Origin: Streptomyces flavochromogenes
GTDB taxonomy: Bacteria > Actinomycetota > Actinomycetes > Streptomycetales > Streptomycetaceae
Assembly: GCF_000717595.1 (NCBI RefSeq)
Contig: NZ_JNZO01000008.1
Location: 186,001 to 250,000, forward strand
Reading direction: 5' to 3'
DNA length: 64,000 nucleotides
In this document: positions 1-7,963 of the stretch, in pieces
Position numbering within the stretch: the stretch's first letter is position 1
Layout: the number at the start of each line of letters is the position of its first letter
Position numbers and translations under genes: made by a program
Notes under the pieces: generated by a model
What the model was told of the DNA's origin: nothing
Database searches by the model: none
The model's input: the letters and a program-made list of their open reading frames with translations, nothing else

Positions 1-1002
1 CTCACCGCGGTCGAGATCGACGGATCGACGGTCACCCGGGCCACCCTGCACAACCCGGCGGACATCCGCCGCCGGGACCTGCACATCGGCGACACGGTGA
101 CGGTGTACAAGGCGGGCGACATCATCCCGCGCGTCCAGGCGGCGGTCGTCCCGCTCCGCCCGGCCGGAGCGACGCAGGTGCCGCTGCCCGAGGCGTGCCC
201 GCGCTGCGGCGGCGAGATCAACACGGCCCAGGAGCGGTGGCGCTGCGCGAAGGGCACGGCCTGCGCACTCCCGGCCCTGATCGAGTACGCCGCCGGGCGC
301 GAGATGCTCGACATCGACGGCCTCGGCAAGACGTACGTGGCGGCTCTGGTGGAGTCGGGGGACGTCGGCGACGTGGCGGACCTCTTCACGCTGACCGTCG
401 AGCAGCTGACGGCCGCGTCCGGCAGCGCGAAGCGGGGGGCCAAGCTGGCCGAGCAGATCACGGCCGCGAAGGACCGTCCCCTCAACCGTGTCTTCTGCGC
501 CCTGGGGGTGCTCGGCACCGGGCGCAGCATGTCCCGCCGCATCGCCCGGCACTTCGGCACCATGGACGCCATCCGGCAGGCCGACGCCACCGAGATGCAG
601 GACGTGGAGGGGATCGGCCCGGAGAAGGCCCCGGTCATCGTCGAGCAGGTGGCGGCGCTGGCCCACGTGATCGACAAGCTGACGACGGCCGGAGTCAACA
701 TGACCGAACCCGAGGACCCGTCGGCGGCCCAGGGCGGCGGCCCGCTGGAGGGCAAGGTCGTCGTGGTCACCGGAAAGATGGCGGGGCCGCTGGACGGTTT
801 CGGCCGCTCCGAGATGAACGCCCTGATCGAAAGGGCCGGCGGTCGCGCGGGAAGCAGCGTCAGCGCGAAGACATCCATACTCGTGGCGGCCCCGTCCGCG
901 AACGGCAAGCCGAGCTCGAAGGCGGTCAAGGCCGCCGAACTCGGCGTCGAGGTCCTCACCCCGGAGGCCTTCGCGGAGCGGGTCGCCGACTGTCTGGCCT
1001 GA
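1..1002 (+). CDS. ligA: NAD-dependent DNA ligase, C-terminal part (start lies before the window)
   Basis: This seals nicks in duplex DNA using NAD+. The reading frame is open from base 1, so the adenylation domain lies outside the window. The visible part starts in the OB fold with the typical ATLHN and AGDIIPRV stretches. A four-cysteine zinc finger follows (CPRC near base 196, RCAKGTAC near base 241), then helix-hairpin-helix repeats (about 300-690) and a C-terminal BRCT domain (about 740-1000) with VVVTGKM. Several positions (VYKAGDIIP, an unusual BRCT) differ from the housekeeping actinobacterial LigA as I remember it, so this could be a second ligase copy. The family assignment is secure; the paralogue status is inference. 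Confidence 0.95.
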   Translation, partial: LTAVEIDGSTVTRATLHNPADIRRRDLHIGDTVTVYKAGDIIPRVQAAVVPLRPAGATQVPLPEACPRCGGEINTAQERWRCAKGTACALPALIEYAAGREMLDIDGLGKTYVAALVESGDVGDVADLFTLTVEQLTAASGSAKRGAKLAEQITAAKDRPLNRVFCALGVLGTGRSMSRRIARHFGTMDAIRQADATEMQDVEGIGPEKAPVIVEQVAALAHVIDKLTTAGVNMTEPEDPSAAQGGGPLEGKVVVVTGKMAGPLDGFGRSEMNALIERAGGRAGSSVSAKTSILVAAPSANGKPSSKAVKAAELGVEVLTPEAFAERVADCLA

Positions 1003-1025
1003 TGGGCCGATGAGCTGATGAGGGC

Positions 1026-1050
1026 GGGGCGCGGCGGTTCGCCGCGCCCC
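1026..1050 (+). terminator. Hairpin terminator after ligA
   Basis: A perfect 11-bp stem (GGGGCGCGGCG / CGCCGCGCCCC) with a 3-base loop begins 24 bases after the ligase stop. There is no U-tract, which is usual for Streptomyces terminators. Confidence 0.75.
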
Positions 1051-1241
1051 ACGGGCCGCTGCGGGGCGACGATGGAACACCGTGCCGAAGCGAGGAGCCC
1101 GCGAACCGTGGCGCCACCCTCTGCCGTCGCGCGCGCGGGACCGCCCCGTGGCCGACGCCTCGATCGGGAGCGCGACGACCGATGAGTCCGCCCGTCGCAT
1201 CCGGTCCACCCTTCACCACCGATGAGTCCAAGGAGCGGAAG

Positions 1242-1850
1242 ATGACCGAACCGACGACATTCGACCTCGGGCCACAGACCCGCGTCGTGGCCCGTCTCGC
1301 GGCGGCCGTACCCGACGCGAGGCTCGCCGACCCGACGCCCTGTCCCGACTACGCGGTCCGGAACCTCCTGGGCCACCTCACCGGACTTGCCGTGGCCTTC
1401 CGCGACGCGGCCCGCAAGGACCTCGGGCCCACGACGGACGCGGCCCCCGACACGACCGTGCCCTCCCTCCCCGCCGACTGGCGCGAGGCGCTGCCGCGGG
1501 TGCTGGACGAACTGGCCGAGGCCTGGAGGGATCCGTCCGCGTGGACGGGCATGACCCGTGCGGGCAGCGTGGACCTGCCCGGCGAGATCGCGGCGGCGGT
1601 CGCGGTCGACGAACTGGTGATCCACGGCTGGGACCTGGCCCGGGCCACCGGCCAGGAGTACGTCCCCGACGCGACCGCGCTGGGGGCCTCGCACGCGTTT
1701 CTGCTGGCGGCCGCGGAGGACGAGAGCCGCGGCGGAGGCATCTTCGGGGCCGTGGTGCCCGTCCCGGACGACGCGCCGCTGCTGGACCGGGCGGTGGGCC
1801 TGAGCGGCCGAGACCCGAGCTGGACGCCACTGGCGGCACGCGGCCGGTGA
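1242..1850 (+). CDS. TIGR03086-type mycothiol-dependent maleylpyruvate isomerase-like protein
   Basis: This 202-residue protein has the N-terminal DinB-like MDMPI fold. Its features are an early TPCPDYAVRNLLGHL segment, which carries the expected metal-binding histidine, and a later DELVIHGWDLARATGQ segment, which supplies another typical histidine. Members are thought to use mycothiol or a metal for isomerase or transferase chemistry, but most, like this one, have no known substrate. The ATG at 1242 is preferred because AAGGAG lies 6-7 bases upstream; an in-frame ATG at 1182 has no good ribosome site. It is a single gene between the ligase terminator and an unoccupied 330-base gap. Confidence 0.85.
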   Translation: MTEPTTFDLGPQTRVVARLAAAVPDARLADPTPCPDYAVRNLLGHLTGLAVAFRDAARKDLGPTTDAAPDTTVPSLPADWREALPRVLDELAEAWRDPSAWTGMTRAGSVDLPGEIAAAVAVDELVIHGWDLARATGQEYVPDATALGASHAFLLAAAEDESRGGGIFGAVVPVPDDAPLLDRAVGLSGRDPSWTPLAARGR

Positions 1851-2180
1851 GGGAGTCGGCCGGTGGGGGTCCGGCGACCGGACCGTACCCGTCGCCACGG
1901 CGAGGGCGGTGCGGATCCCGAACCACTCGGCCGGCGCCGACCGGGCCGGCGCCGTGCGGCATCGCGCCCCAGCTGCAGAGCCGGGTGGCGACGCCGTACC
2001 GGCCGAGCATGGCGTCGGGGGCGAACCGCTGACTGTCGGTCCGTGAGTCGACCCTCCACAGCATCCCGCCCATGCCGGCGTGTGCCGCGAGATCTCCCGG
2101 CGTACGAGGGCTGTTCTTCTCTGCCCCGAAGCCCCACCATGCTCCTGACTACTCGTGCGTAACACGTCGTAGGGGGAAGT
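1851..2180. other. Intergenic stretch, no gene recognised
   Basis: Short overlapping open frames are present on both strands but none has a ribosome site plus recognisable protein features. The last 100 bases are less GC-rich and probably hold the promoter of the lipase that follows. Confidence 0.5.
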
Positions 2181-2897
2181 GTGTGGAAGCCCGGTTCCCG
2201 GATCGCCGCCAGGATCGCGGTCCCGATGCTCGCCACCGTCATGTCCTTGTCCGTGCCCACCGCCACGGTCCGGGCCCAGGCGCCCGCCCGGAGCGCTGTC
2301 GCCCACACGCCGGTCGTGTTCGTCCACGGCTACAACGCCGACCCCGGCGTATGGGGCGGCCTGCGGGAGGACTTCAAGGCCGACGGATACACCGACGGCG
2401 AGCTGTTCTCCTTCGGCTATGACACCCACCGGTCCGTGAACGAGGTCCTGTCCGGCGAACTCGCCGCGTACGTCGAGGGCGTGAAGCGGCAGACCGGCGC
2501 TGCCCGCGTCGACCTCGTCTCCCACTCCTTCGGCAGTCTCGTCACCCGCTGGTACGCGAAGTACGACCCCGCCGGCCAGGCCTCGGTCGCCCACTGGGCC
2601 TCCCTCGCCGGTCCCAACCACGGCACGAGCACCGCATGGGCCTGCGCGCTGTGGGACCAGGCGTGCCGCGACATGACTCCCGGCTCGTACGTCCAGAAGG
2701 GCCTCGCCGCGGGCGACGAGACGCCCGGAACCGCGCGCTACGCCACCTGGTGGTCCGACTGCGACGAGGTCGTCAACCCCGACAGCAGCGTTCCCCTGAC
2801 CGGCGCGACCAACAACGCCGCGGGCTGCCTGGCCCACAACGACCTTCTCGGCGACGACGCCGTCTCCCAGGGCGTCCGCGCGTTCCTCCGTTCCTGA
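2181..2897 (+). CDS. Secreted lipase/esterase, alpha/beta hydrolase fold
   Basis: This 238-residue exported protein starts at GTG 2181 behind AGGGGGAAG. Residues 1-33 form a signal peptide (basic start, hydrophobic core, cleavage near VRAQA). The mature enzyme has the oxyanion-hole motif VVFVHGY (45-51), a nucleophile Ser116 in the elbow SHSFG, a likely acid Asp195 or Asp201 and the catalytic His219 in LAHNDLL. Four cysteines (155, 162, 194, 216) could form two disulfides, as in other Streptomyces extracellular lipases (class 2 lipase/EstA-like). It probably hydrolyses triglycerides or short esters outside the cell. The substrate is not determinable. Confidence 0.9.
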   Translation: MWKPGSRIAARIAVPMLATVMSLSVPTATVRAQAPARSAVAHTPVVFVHGYNADPGVWGGLREDFKADGYTDGELFSFGYDTHRSVNEVLSGELAAYVEGVKRQTGAARVDLVSHSFGSLVTRWYAKYDPAGQASVAHWASLAGPNHGTSTAWACALWDQACRDMTPGSYVQKGLAAGDETPGTARYATWWSDCDEVVNPDSSVPLTGATNNAAGCLAHNDLLGDDAVSQGVRAFLRS

Positions 2898-2911
2898 GGG
2901 CCGTTCTTGAC

Positions 2912-2928
2912 CCTCACGTGGCGTGAGG
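2912..2928 (+). terminator. Short hairpin after the lipase gene
   Basis: A 7-bp stem CCTCACG / CGTGAGG with a TGG loop lies 15 bases after the stop. It is short but perfect and well placed. Confidence 0.5.
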
Positions 2929-2959
2929 CCGCATAGTCGGGCGCCAGCGACCTGCCGGC

Positions 2960-3305
2960 TCGGCACCCTGTGTGGCCGCTGCAGCGGAGAGCCTGCCGTT
3001 CGAGGATCAGTCCTTCGACGTCGCGATGGCCGTCTCCACGGTCCACCACTGGGGGGACCCGGTTGCGGGGCTGCGGGAGATGAGGCGTGTGGCACGCCGG
3101 GTCGTGGTGCTCACGTTCGACACGGACGAGCCCGGATGGCGGGACCGGTTCTGGCTCACCCGCGACGAGGGTGGGGCCGGAGGCCGAGCAGCGGGCGGTA
3201 CGACGCCTCGGCGACGACCTCGACTCCGGCAGATGGGACGAGCGGAACAGCGACCTCACCGGCCTCGACGCGGCAGATCTCGGCCTCCGCCTGCTCATGA
3301 CGTGA
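2960..3305 (+). pseudogene. Decayed SAM-dependent methyltransferase
   Basis: Two pieces of one class I methyltransferase lie in different frames. The first (about 2972-3155) reads AESLPFEDQSFDVAMAVST, then VHHW and the typical EMRRVARRVVVLTFD, which are motif II to motif III of the UbiE-like fold, ending at FWLTRD. The second (about 3195-3305) is in the next frame and reads GDDLDSGRWDER then LDAADLGLRLLMT, the expected C-terminus. The N-terminal SAM-binding glycine motif is absent and the middle has been deleted with a frameshift. It is therefore non-functional. Confidence 0.75.
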
Positions 3306-3331
3306 ACCGCGTCCCGGCGACGAAACAGCCG

Positions 3332-3361
3332 CCGCCCGCACCTCATTCCTGGTGCGGGCGG
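3332..3361. terminator. Bidirectional hairpin terminator
   Basis: A perfect 11-bp stem CCGCCCGCACC / GGTGCGGGCGG with an 8-base loop stands between the methyltransferase remnant (plus strand) and the SHOCT gene (minus strand), 18 bases beyond the SHOCT stop. Confidence 0.7.
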
Positions 3362-3378
3362 GACAGCGACGACAGAGC

Positions 3379-3666
3379 CTAGCCCTGGAGAATCCTGCGC
3401 TTCTGTTCCTCGAACTCACTGTCGGTGAGTACGCCCTGGTCCCTGAGCTCGCCGAGTTGCTTCAGCTGATCGATCTTGCTCGTCATGTCGGAGCCCGCCG
3501 CAGGGGGCGCGGGTGCATCCGCAGGGGGCGGCGGCGGAGCCGCGTACTGCTGTTCCTGCTGCGCCGCCCACCTGCCCTGCTGGCGGCGGCTGACCCGGTT
3601 CGACACGGCGGTTGCGGTTCCGGCGACGACGGCCGTACGCGCGACACCGCGGAGGAGGCCTGGCAT
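3379..3666 (-). CDS. Small SHOCT-domain protein
   Basis: This is a 95-residue protein. The first 20 or so residues are mildly hydrophobic and basic, followed by a Gln-rich stretch and a Pro/Ala-rich linker. The C-terminal SHOCT domain (about 60-95) has the signature LKQLGELRDQGVLTDSEFE followed by EQKRRIL. SHOCT domains are short oligomerisation modules found at the ends of many bacterial membrane proteins. It starts at ATG 3666 with GAAGGG eight bases upstream. It is 39 bases downstream of the DUF6325 gene, and the pair probably forms one transcript. Its exact role is unknown. Confidence 0.85.
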   Translation of the reverse strand: MPGLLRGVARTAVVAGTATAVSNRVSRRQQGRWAAQQEQQYAAPPPPPADAPAPPAAGSDMTSKIDQLKQLGELRDQGVLTDSEFEEQKRRILQG

Positions 3667-3705
3667 GGGAGTTCCCTTCTTTCCTCGACTGACGTCAGCA
3701 CACGC

Positions 3706-4149
3706 TCAGCGAGCGTCGTCCGTGGTGTCGAGCGCGGCCATGAGGGCGGGCACCGGGATCCGTCCGGAGGCGACCACCTGGGCACCGCCCCGGTTCAGGG
3801 CCGCCGCGAAGGGTGCGGCCCAGCGGTTCTCGTAGACGAGGATGCCGGCGGAGCTGCCCGGCTGCAGGGCGCTTGCGGCCTCTTCGAGATCGTCCTGGCC
3901 GAGGAGTCCGGAGGACGCGCCCTCGAAGACGGCCAGGTCGAGCTCGCCGTCACCCGTGAGGTCGGCGATCTCCAGGCCGCTCACCGAGCCGTCCTCCTCC
4001 TTCCTGACGAAGGTCAGGTCGAGGATGCGAATGAGGCCACGGTCCACAAGATCGACCAGAAGGGGCAGGCCCTCACCGGTCATTCGGTTGCCTGGGAACT
4101 CCACGATCAGATAGTCGATCGGTCCCAGCTCTTCGGCTTCGTCGTTCAC
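3706..4149 (-). CDS. DUF6325 family protein
   Basis: This is a 147-residue acidic protein that opens with LGPIDYLIVEFPGNRMTGE, followed by VDLVDRGLIRILDLTFV, the conserved core of the DUF6325 (formerly DUF1269-like) family, and ends with a segment running from SSAGILVYENRWA to IPVPALMAAL. There is no signal peptide or membrane segment. The family commonly sits beside a SHOCT-domain gene in actinobacteria, as here, which implies a joint but uncharacterised function. Confidence 0.85.
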   Translation of the reverse strand: MNDEAEELGPIDYLIVEFPGNRMTGEGLPLLVDLVDRGLIRILDLTFVRKEEDGSVSGLEIADLTGDGELDLAVFEGASSGLLGQDDLEEAASALQPGSSAGILVYENRWAAPFAAALNRGGAQVVASGRIPVPALMAALDTTDDAR

Positions 4150-4258
4150 GGCGTAACCCCTGGTGTCGTGGCTCTCTCAGTGGATCCATTGCATCACCGG
4201 GCGGGTCCCCGCGCATGTCGGTACGAACGCACCTCGACCACACTCCCGGGAAAACCCG

Positions 4259-4288
4259 TTGGCCGCCCGCCGTGACCGTTGCTAACCT
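4259..4288 (+). promoter_or_regulatory. Candidate promoter for the leader ORF and hydrolase
   Basis: TTGGCC at 4259-4264 and TAACCT at 4283-4288 are separated by 18 bases, a fair match to the Streptomyces TTGAC-N18-TAGRNT consensus. It lies about 40 bases before the leader ORF start. The nearly identical TTGGAC-N18-TAACCT appears before the aldo/keto reductase at 8894. Confidence 0.35.
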
Positions 4289-4325
4289 CGCGGAGGCCGT
4301 GCGAGAGAACGAGGAGGTGGTACCC

Positions 4326-4379
4326 GTGAACGCAGTATCGACATGGGTGCTCCCCTCCGGGGTCACGGTCGGGCGATAG
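4326..4379 (+). CDS. 17-residue leader ORF upstream of the hydrolase
   Basis: GTG 4326 follows a very strong ribosome site (GAGGAGGTGG) at the usual distance and reads MNAVSTWVLPSGVTVGR, then stops at TAG 4377-4379. The hydrolase start is 44 bases further on. It may be a regulatory leader peptide, or the surviving start of a lost gene. The ribosome site is better than that of the hydrolase itself, which supports translation. Function is unknown. Confidence 0.4.
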   Translation: MNAVSTWVLPSGVTVGR

Positions 4380-4423
4380 GTCGTCCGGGAGCGCCGTACA
4401 AGAGCCTCCCGAAAGGCACGACC

Positions 4424-5146
4424 GTGCAATTCACTTCCGAACAACGCCTCGACGACGGCGTCCTCGAGCGCGAATTCACCCTCGGCGAGATCCCCGGCAC
4501 CCTCTGGACGCCCGGATCCGCGCCCGCCCCGCTGGTCCTGATGTCCCACAACAACGGCCTTCCCAAGGCGGACCCCCGACTGGTGGCCCGGGCCCGGTAC
4601 ACGGCGTCGCGCGGCTACGCGGTGGCCACCATCGACGCCGTCGGATGCGGTGACCGTCCCCGTTCGGCCGCCGACGAGCAGGTCCGTGCCGAGCTCCGGC
4701 GGGCGATGCAGGCCGGTGAACCGGTCGACGAGATCTTCGAGTCCTTCATCGGCCCGCTGGTCGAGAACGCGGTCCCCGAGTGGCAGACCACGCTGGACGC
4801 CCTCCTCGACCTGCCCGAGATCGGCGACCGGGTCGGGTACTCCGGGGGATGGACCGCCCTCGGCATCCGGCTGGCGGTGGCCGAGCCGCGCATCGCCGCC
4901 GCGGGCTTCTTCGCCGGGGGCTACGTGCCCCGTGCCCAGCGCGAGGAGGCCCGGCAGGTCACCGTTCCGCTGCTGTTCCTGCTGCAGTGGGACGACGAGG
5001 GAAACCCCCGGCAACGGGCCCTGGACCTCTTCGACGCCTTCGGCAGCAAGGAGAAGACGCTGCACGCCAATCTCGGAGGGCACACCGGCACCCCGTGGTT
5101 CGAGCTCGAGGACGGGTGCCGGTTCCTGGACCGCCACCTGAAGTGA
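4424..5146 (+). CDS. Alpha/beta hydrolase of the dienelactone hydrolase type
   Basis: This is a 240-residue cytoplasmic enzyme. The start is taken at GTG 4424 with AAAGG upstream, giving the characteristic opening SEQRLDDGVLEREFTLGEIP. It has an oxyanion region (PLVLMSHNNG), a nucleophile serine in VGYSGGWTALG, and a C-terminal catalytic histidine in NLGGHTGTPWF. The nucleophile motif is YSGGW rather than GxSxG, a known variation in this subfamily. It probably hydrolyses an ester or lactone. The substrate is unknown. Confidence 0.8.
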   Translation: MQFTSEQRLDDGVLEREFTLGEIPGTLWTPGSAPAPLVLMSHNNGLPKADPRLVARARYTASRGYAVATIDAVGCGDRPRSAADEQVRAELRRAMQAGEPVDEIFESFIGPLVENAVPEWQTTLDALLDLPEIGDRVGYSGGWTALGIRLAVAEPRIAAAGFFAGGYVPRAQREEARQVTVPLLFLLQWDDEGNPRQRALDLFDAFGSKEKTLHANLGGHTGTPWFELEDGCRFLDRHLK

Positions 5147-5196
5147 CGCCGGGCCGTCCGGCCCGCGGCAGACGGTAGTCCGGGCCGGCCGGGCTG

Positions 5197-5234
5197 CCGC
5201 CGTCGAGTACAGGGCCCTCCTTCCTCGACGGCGG
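5197..5234. terminator. Bidirectional terminator between convergent genes
   Basis: An 11-bp perfect stem CCGCCGTCGAG / CTCGACGGCGG with a 16-base loop lies between the hydrolase end (5146) and the minus-strand membrane protein end (5313). A smaller hairpin CGGGCC / GGCCCG at 5150-5165 also follows the hydrolase. Confidence 0.7.
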
Positions 5235-5312
5235 TGGCCGACAGGACTCCCCGTACCCCCTGAGCACCACCCGTGGGCCTTCCTGCGGGACGTGCGCCGT
5301 ACGTCGGCCGAG

Positions 5313-5918
5313 TCAGCCGCAGTCGTACGTGAACGTCGCGGCCGACGAGTGGGTACTGGGGGAGGTGATCACGAGCCGCGCCACCGCCTTGTGGATTCCG
5401 GGCCCGTGGAACGTCCACAGAAGATGGAGACTCGCTTCCTTCTGTCCGCGGGCCAGCTTCTCGCTCAGGGCCCCGGACCGGGTTCCGTCGCTGCGTTCCC
5501 AACGGTAGGTGAGGGTGCCCGGTCGCCCGTCCGTGCGCACCAGGCCCACCACGTCCGCCGTCCCGTCGCAGCCCAGCCTGGGCACCGACGCGCTGACGGC
5601 GACGTCCCGCACCGCGACGCCGGGCCCGTACTGCCGCCAGGCGAGGAAGATCAGGACGGCGGCCAGCACGACGGCGGGGAACGCGTAGCGCCACGGCCAT
5701 CGGGAGCGGGCGGGCCGGGGCGCGGGGACGCCGGGGAGCGTGCCGTGCCAGATCTCGACCACCGTGGGACTGTTCTCGGCCCGCCGGAGGGCCGCCGCGG
5801 TCACGCCCGGCCCGAACCGCAGCACTTCGCCTTCCACCCGGTCGGGTGCCGCTTCCGGCGTCGGACGCTCGAACCAGTGGCTGCCGAGCTCGGTGGCGCT
5901 GTAGTCGTCGTCGTTCAT
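5313..5918 (-). CDS. Membrane-anchored protein coupled to the Ser/Thr kinase
   Basis: This is a 201-residue protein with a cytoplasmic N-terminal segment of about 85 residues containing a helical RFGPGVTAAALRRAEN stretch, one membrane segment (about 92-110, YAFPAVVLAAVLIFLAW) and an extracellular domain of about 90 residues with two cysteines likely forming a disulfide. Its ATG overlaps the kinase stop by 4 bases (ATGA), so the two are translationally coupled. The outer domain resembles the kinase's own outer domain in its beta-rich, Ig-like style (TYRWERSDG), so it may share a ligand or be a partner or substrate. The function is inferred from context only. Confidence 0.75.
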   Translation of the reverse strand: MNDDDYSATELGSHWFERPTPEAAPDRVEGEVLRFGPGVTAAALRRAENSPTVVEIWHGTLPGVPAPRPARSRWPWRYAFPAVVLAAVLIFLAWRQYGPGVAVRDVAVSASVPRLGCDGTADVVGLVRTDGRPGTLTYRWERSDGTRSGALSEKLARGQKEASLHLLWTFHGPGIHKAVARLVITSPSTHSSAATFTYDCG

Positions 5919-7597
5919 GAGATCGTGCACCGCCGGATGAAGATCTGCTGCAGGGAACCGCCGTTCGCGGCGGCGGGGTACGTGGTCGCGCGCAGGCCCC
6001 AGTAGCATCCGGCGCCCCGGACGTCGTGGGCGAGCGAGAGGGAGTACCGGGTGGCCCCCTCGCGCTGGTAGGTCTCGGAGCCGTCCGGGGCGCCCGGCGC
6101 TCCCTTCTCGTCCCCGGTGAACCACTCGATGTGGATCGTCACCGGTCCTGTTCCGTCCGTGGTGACCTCGACGGTGCCCGAGGCGGAGGCCGACCCCGTC
6201 TGGCGCAGGCTCGTGACGGAGACCGCGGTCACGACGACCGGAGGGGGAGCGGGAGTCGTGGTCGAGGACGTGACGGTCGGGGTGGGCGGGGTCGTGGGCG
6301 CGGTGGGCGATGTCGAGCCGGACGTGGGCGTGGGGGGAGAGGTCACGGTCGGCGCCGTCGTCGTGTCGTCGGTGGGAGTCCCGTCGGACGTGGCGCCCGG
6401 CCCGGTGCTCCCGGGCGACGAGGGCGACGGAGTCGTTGCCGACGGAGAGATTTCCGGGCCCGGGGACGACGCCGACGGCGATGGCGGTGCTGTGCCGGGC
6501 GGGGGTGGCGACGTGCCGGGGACGGCACTCGTCGTCGCGAAGGCCTGGGCGGCCTTGTCGCCGTTCGTCTCCTCGCCGCCGGCCCGCGCGGCGAGCGCGA
6601 GCAGCAGCGCCAGGACGAGCGCGGCCGCACCCGCCGGCACTCCGCGAGGGAGATGCCAACGGCGGCGCGGCGGCGGGGCCGGCAGCGTGGTGGTGGCGAG
6701 CGCGGTCGTGCCCTCCGACACGCCGCCGCCGGAGGAAGGGAAGAACAGAGGCAGCAGCGCGGCCAACGCCGCCAGCCGTCCCCGGCCGCGCTCTTCCCAG
6801 TCCGGACCGTAGGCGGCCGAGGCGACCGCTTCCAGCTCGGTCACGAACGCGGCCGCGTTCTCCGGCCGCTCGTGCGGGGACTTGGCCAGACCCCTCCGGA
6901 TCAACGGGCGCAGCGGCTCCGGAGCCTGACCGTCGGGGACCGGCGTGCCCAGGTGGTGCAGGGCGAGCTCCGCGAAGTTGTCGCCGGAGAACGGCTTACG
7001 GCCGGTCAGACACTCGAAGAAGGTCGCGGTCGCCGCGTAGACGTCGGCCGCCGGTGAGGCGGGAGCGCCGTTCCACTGCTCCGGCGCCATATAGGCGGGG
7101 GTTCCTGCGACACCCGGTCTGGCGCCCCGGCCGGCCGCGATCCCGAAGTCGACGAGCTTGGACGATCCGTCGGCGGCCACCAGAACGTTCTCCGGCTTGT
7201 AGTCGCGGTGCACGACACCCGCGCGGTGAGCGGCGGCGAGGCCCAGGAGCGATCCCTTGAGCACGACGAGTGCGGCTTCCGGACCCGTCGACCCCTCCCG
7301 CGCGATGAGGGCACGCAACGCGACGCCGTCGACGAGTTCCATCACGATGGCCGCGCCCCGCGGCGCCTCGACGTACTCGTAGAGCCCGACGACATGCGGA
7401 CTGTCCAGGGCCCCGAGCAGCCGGGCCTCGGACCGGAACCCCCGCACGAACGCCTCGTCCGAACGGAACCGCTCGCTCAGGTACTTCACCGCGACCGGCA
7501 GACCGGTCCCCTCGTGCGTGGCAAGCACCACGCGCCCACTGCCACCGGAACCCAGCTCCCGGGCTTCGGTGTACCCCGGCACCACCCATGCGCCCAT
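5915..7597 (-). CDS. Transmembrane Ser/Thr protein kinase (Hanks/PknB type)
   Basis: This is a 560-residue receptor-like kinase. The start ATG 7597 has a perfect AGGGGGAG site. The kinase domain (1-265) has the glycine loop GSGGSG (16-21), the ATP-binding Lys38, the catalytic loop HRDYKPEN (130-137), the DFG motif at 150-152 and APEQ (171-174), so it should be active. A membrane segment (about 319-338) leads to a long Ser/Thr/Pro linker and a C-terminal extracellular domain of about 100 residues with two cysteines. There are no PASTA repeats. It is the first gene of a two-gene operon with the coupled membrane protein. Confidence 0.95.
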   Translation of the reverse strand: MGAWVVPGYTEARELGSGGSGRVVLATHEGTGLPVAVKYLSERFRSDEAFVRGFRSEARLLGALDSPHVVGLYEYVEAPRGAAIVMELVDGVALRALIAREGSTGPEAALVVLKGSLLGLAAAHRAGVVHRDYKPENVLVAADGSSKLVDFGIAAGRGARPGVAGTPAYMAPEQWNGAPASPAADVYAATATFFECLTGRKPFSGDNFAELALHHLGTPVPDGQAPEPLRPLIRRGLAKSPHERPENAAAFVTELEAVASAAYGPDWEERGRGRLAALAALLPLFFPSSGGGVSEGTTALATTTLPAPPPRRRWHLPRGVPAGAAALVLALLLALAARAGGEETNGDKAAQAFATTSAVPGTSPPPPGTAPPSPSASSPGPEISPSATTPSPSSPGSTGPGATSDGTPTDDTTTAPTVTSPPTPTSGSTSPTAPTTPPTPTVTSSTTTPAPPPVVVTAVSVTSLRQTGSASASGTVEVTTDGTGPVTIHIEWFTGDEKGAPGAPDGSETYQREGATRYSLSLAHDVRGAGCYWGLRATTYPAAANGGSLQQIFIRRCTIS

Positions 7598-7846
7598 GTC
7601 ACTCCCCCTGACGCCGTGGCCGACTTTCCCCCTCACAGGGACAGATTCTCGCCACGGCCGGTTCCCCGGGGAAGAGGGAAACCGGGCCCGCTGCCGAACC
7701 CGGCCTACGGAAGGGACCTCTGGGAGGCCGGAGGCCCGGGGGCACTACGAACCGCGCGGGGACGAGGCGGAGCCGCCGCAAGGCGAAGGCCGGAGCAGGA
7801 AGCCCGGGCCACGGAGCTACCGCCCGAGTACGCCGACACCGACGGG

Positions 7847-7963
7847 CCGGCCCTCCTGATCGTCCACGGAGCCTGGCACGGAGCCCGGTGCCGGGAACTC
7901 GTACGCGCCGACGCGGCAGCCTTGACGGCCGCTTCGCGCCACGGGCTCGGGCTCACTGAGGGT
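7847..7963 (+). pseudogene. Remnant of an alpha/beta hydrolase N-terminus
   Basis: The plus-strand frame reads PALLIVHGAWHGARCRELV, which closely matches the first beta strand and oxyanion loop of esterases of the VLVHGAWHGAWCW type. The similarity fades within 40 codons and runs into the 3' end of the LysR gene on the other strand. There is no start or nucleophile motif. It occupies the 355-base gap between the kinase and LysR genes. Confidence 0.35.
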
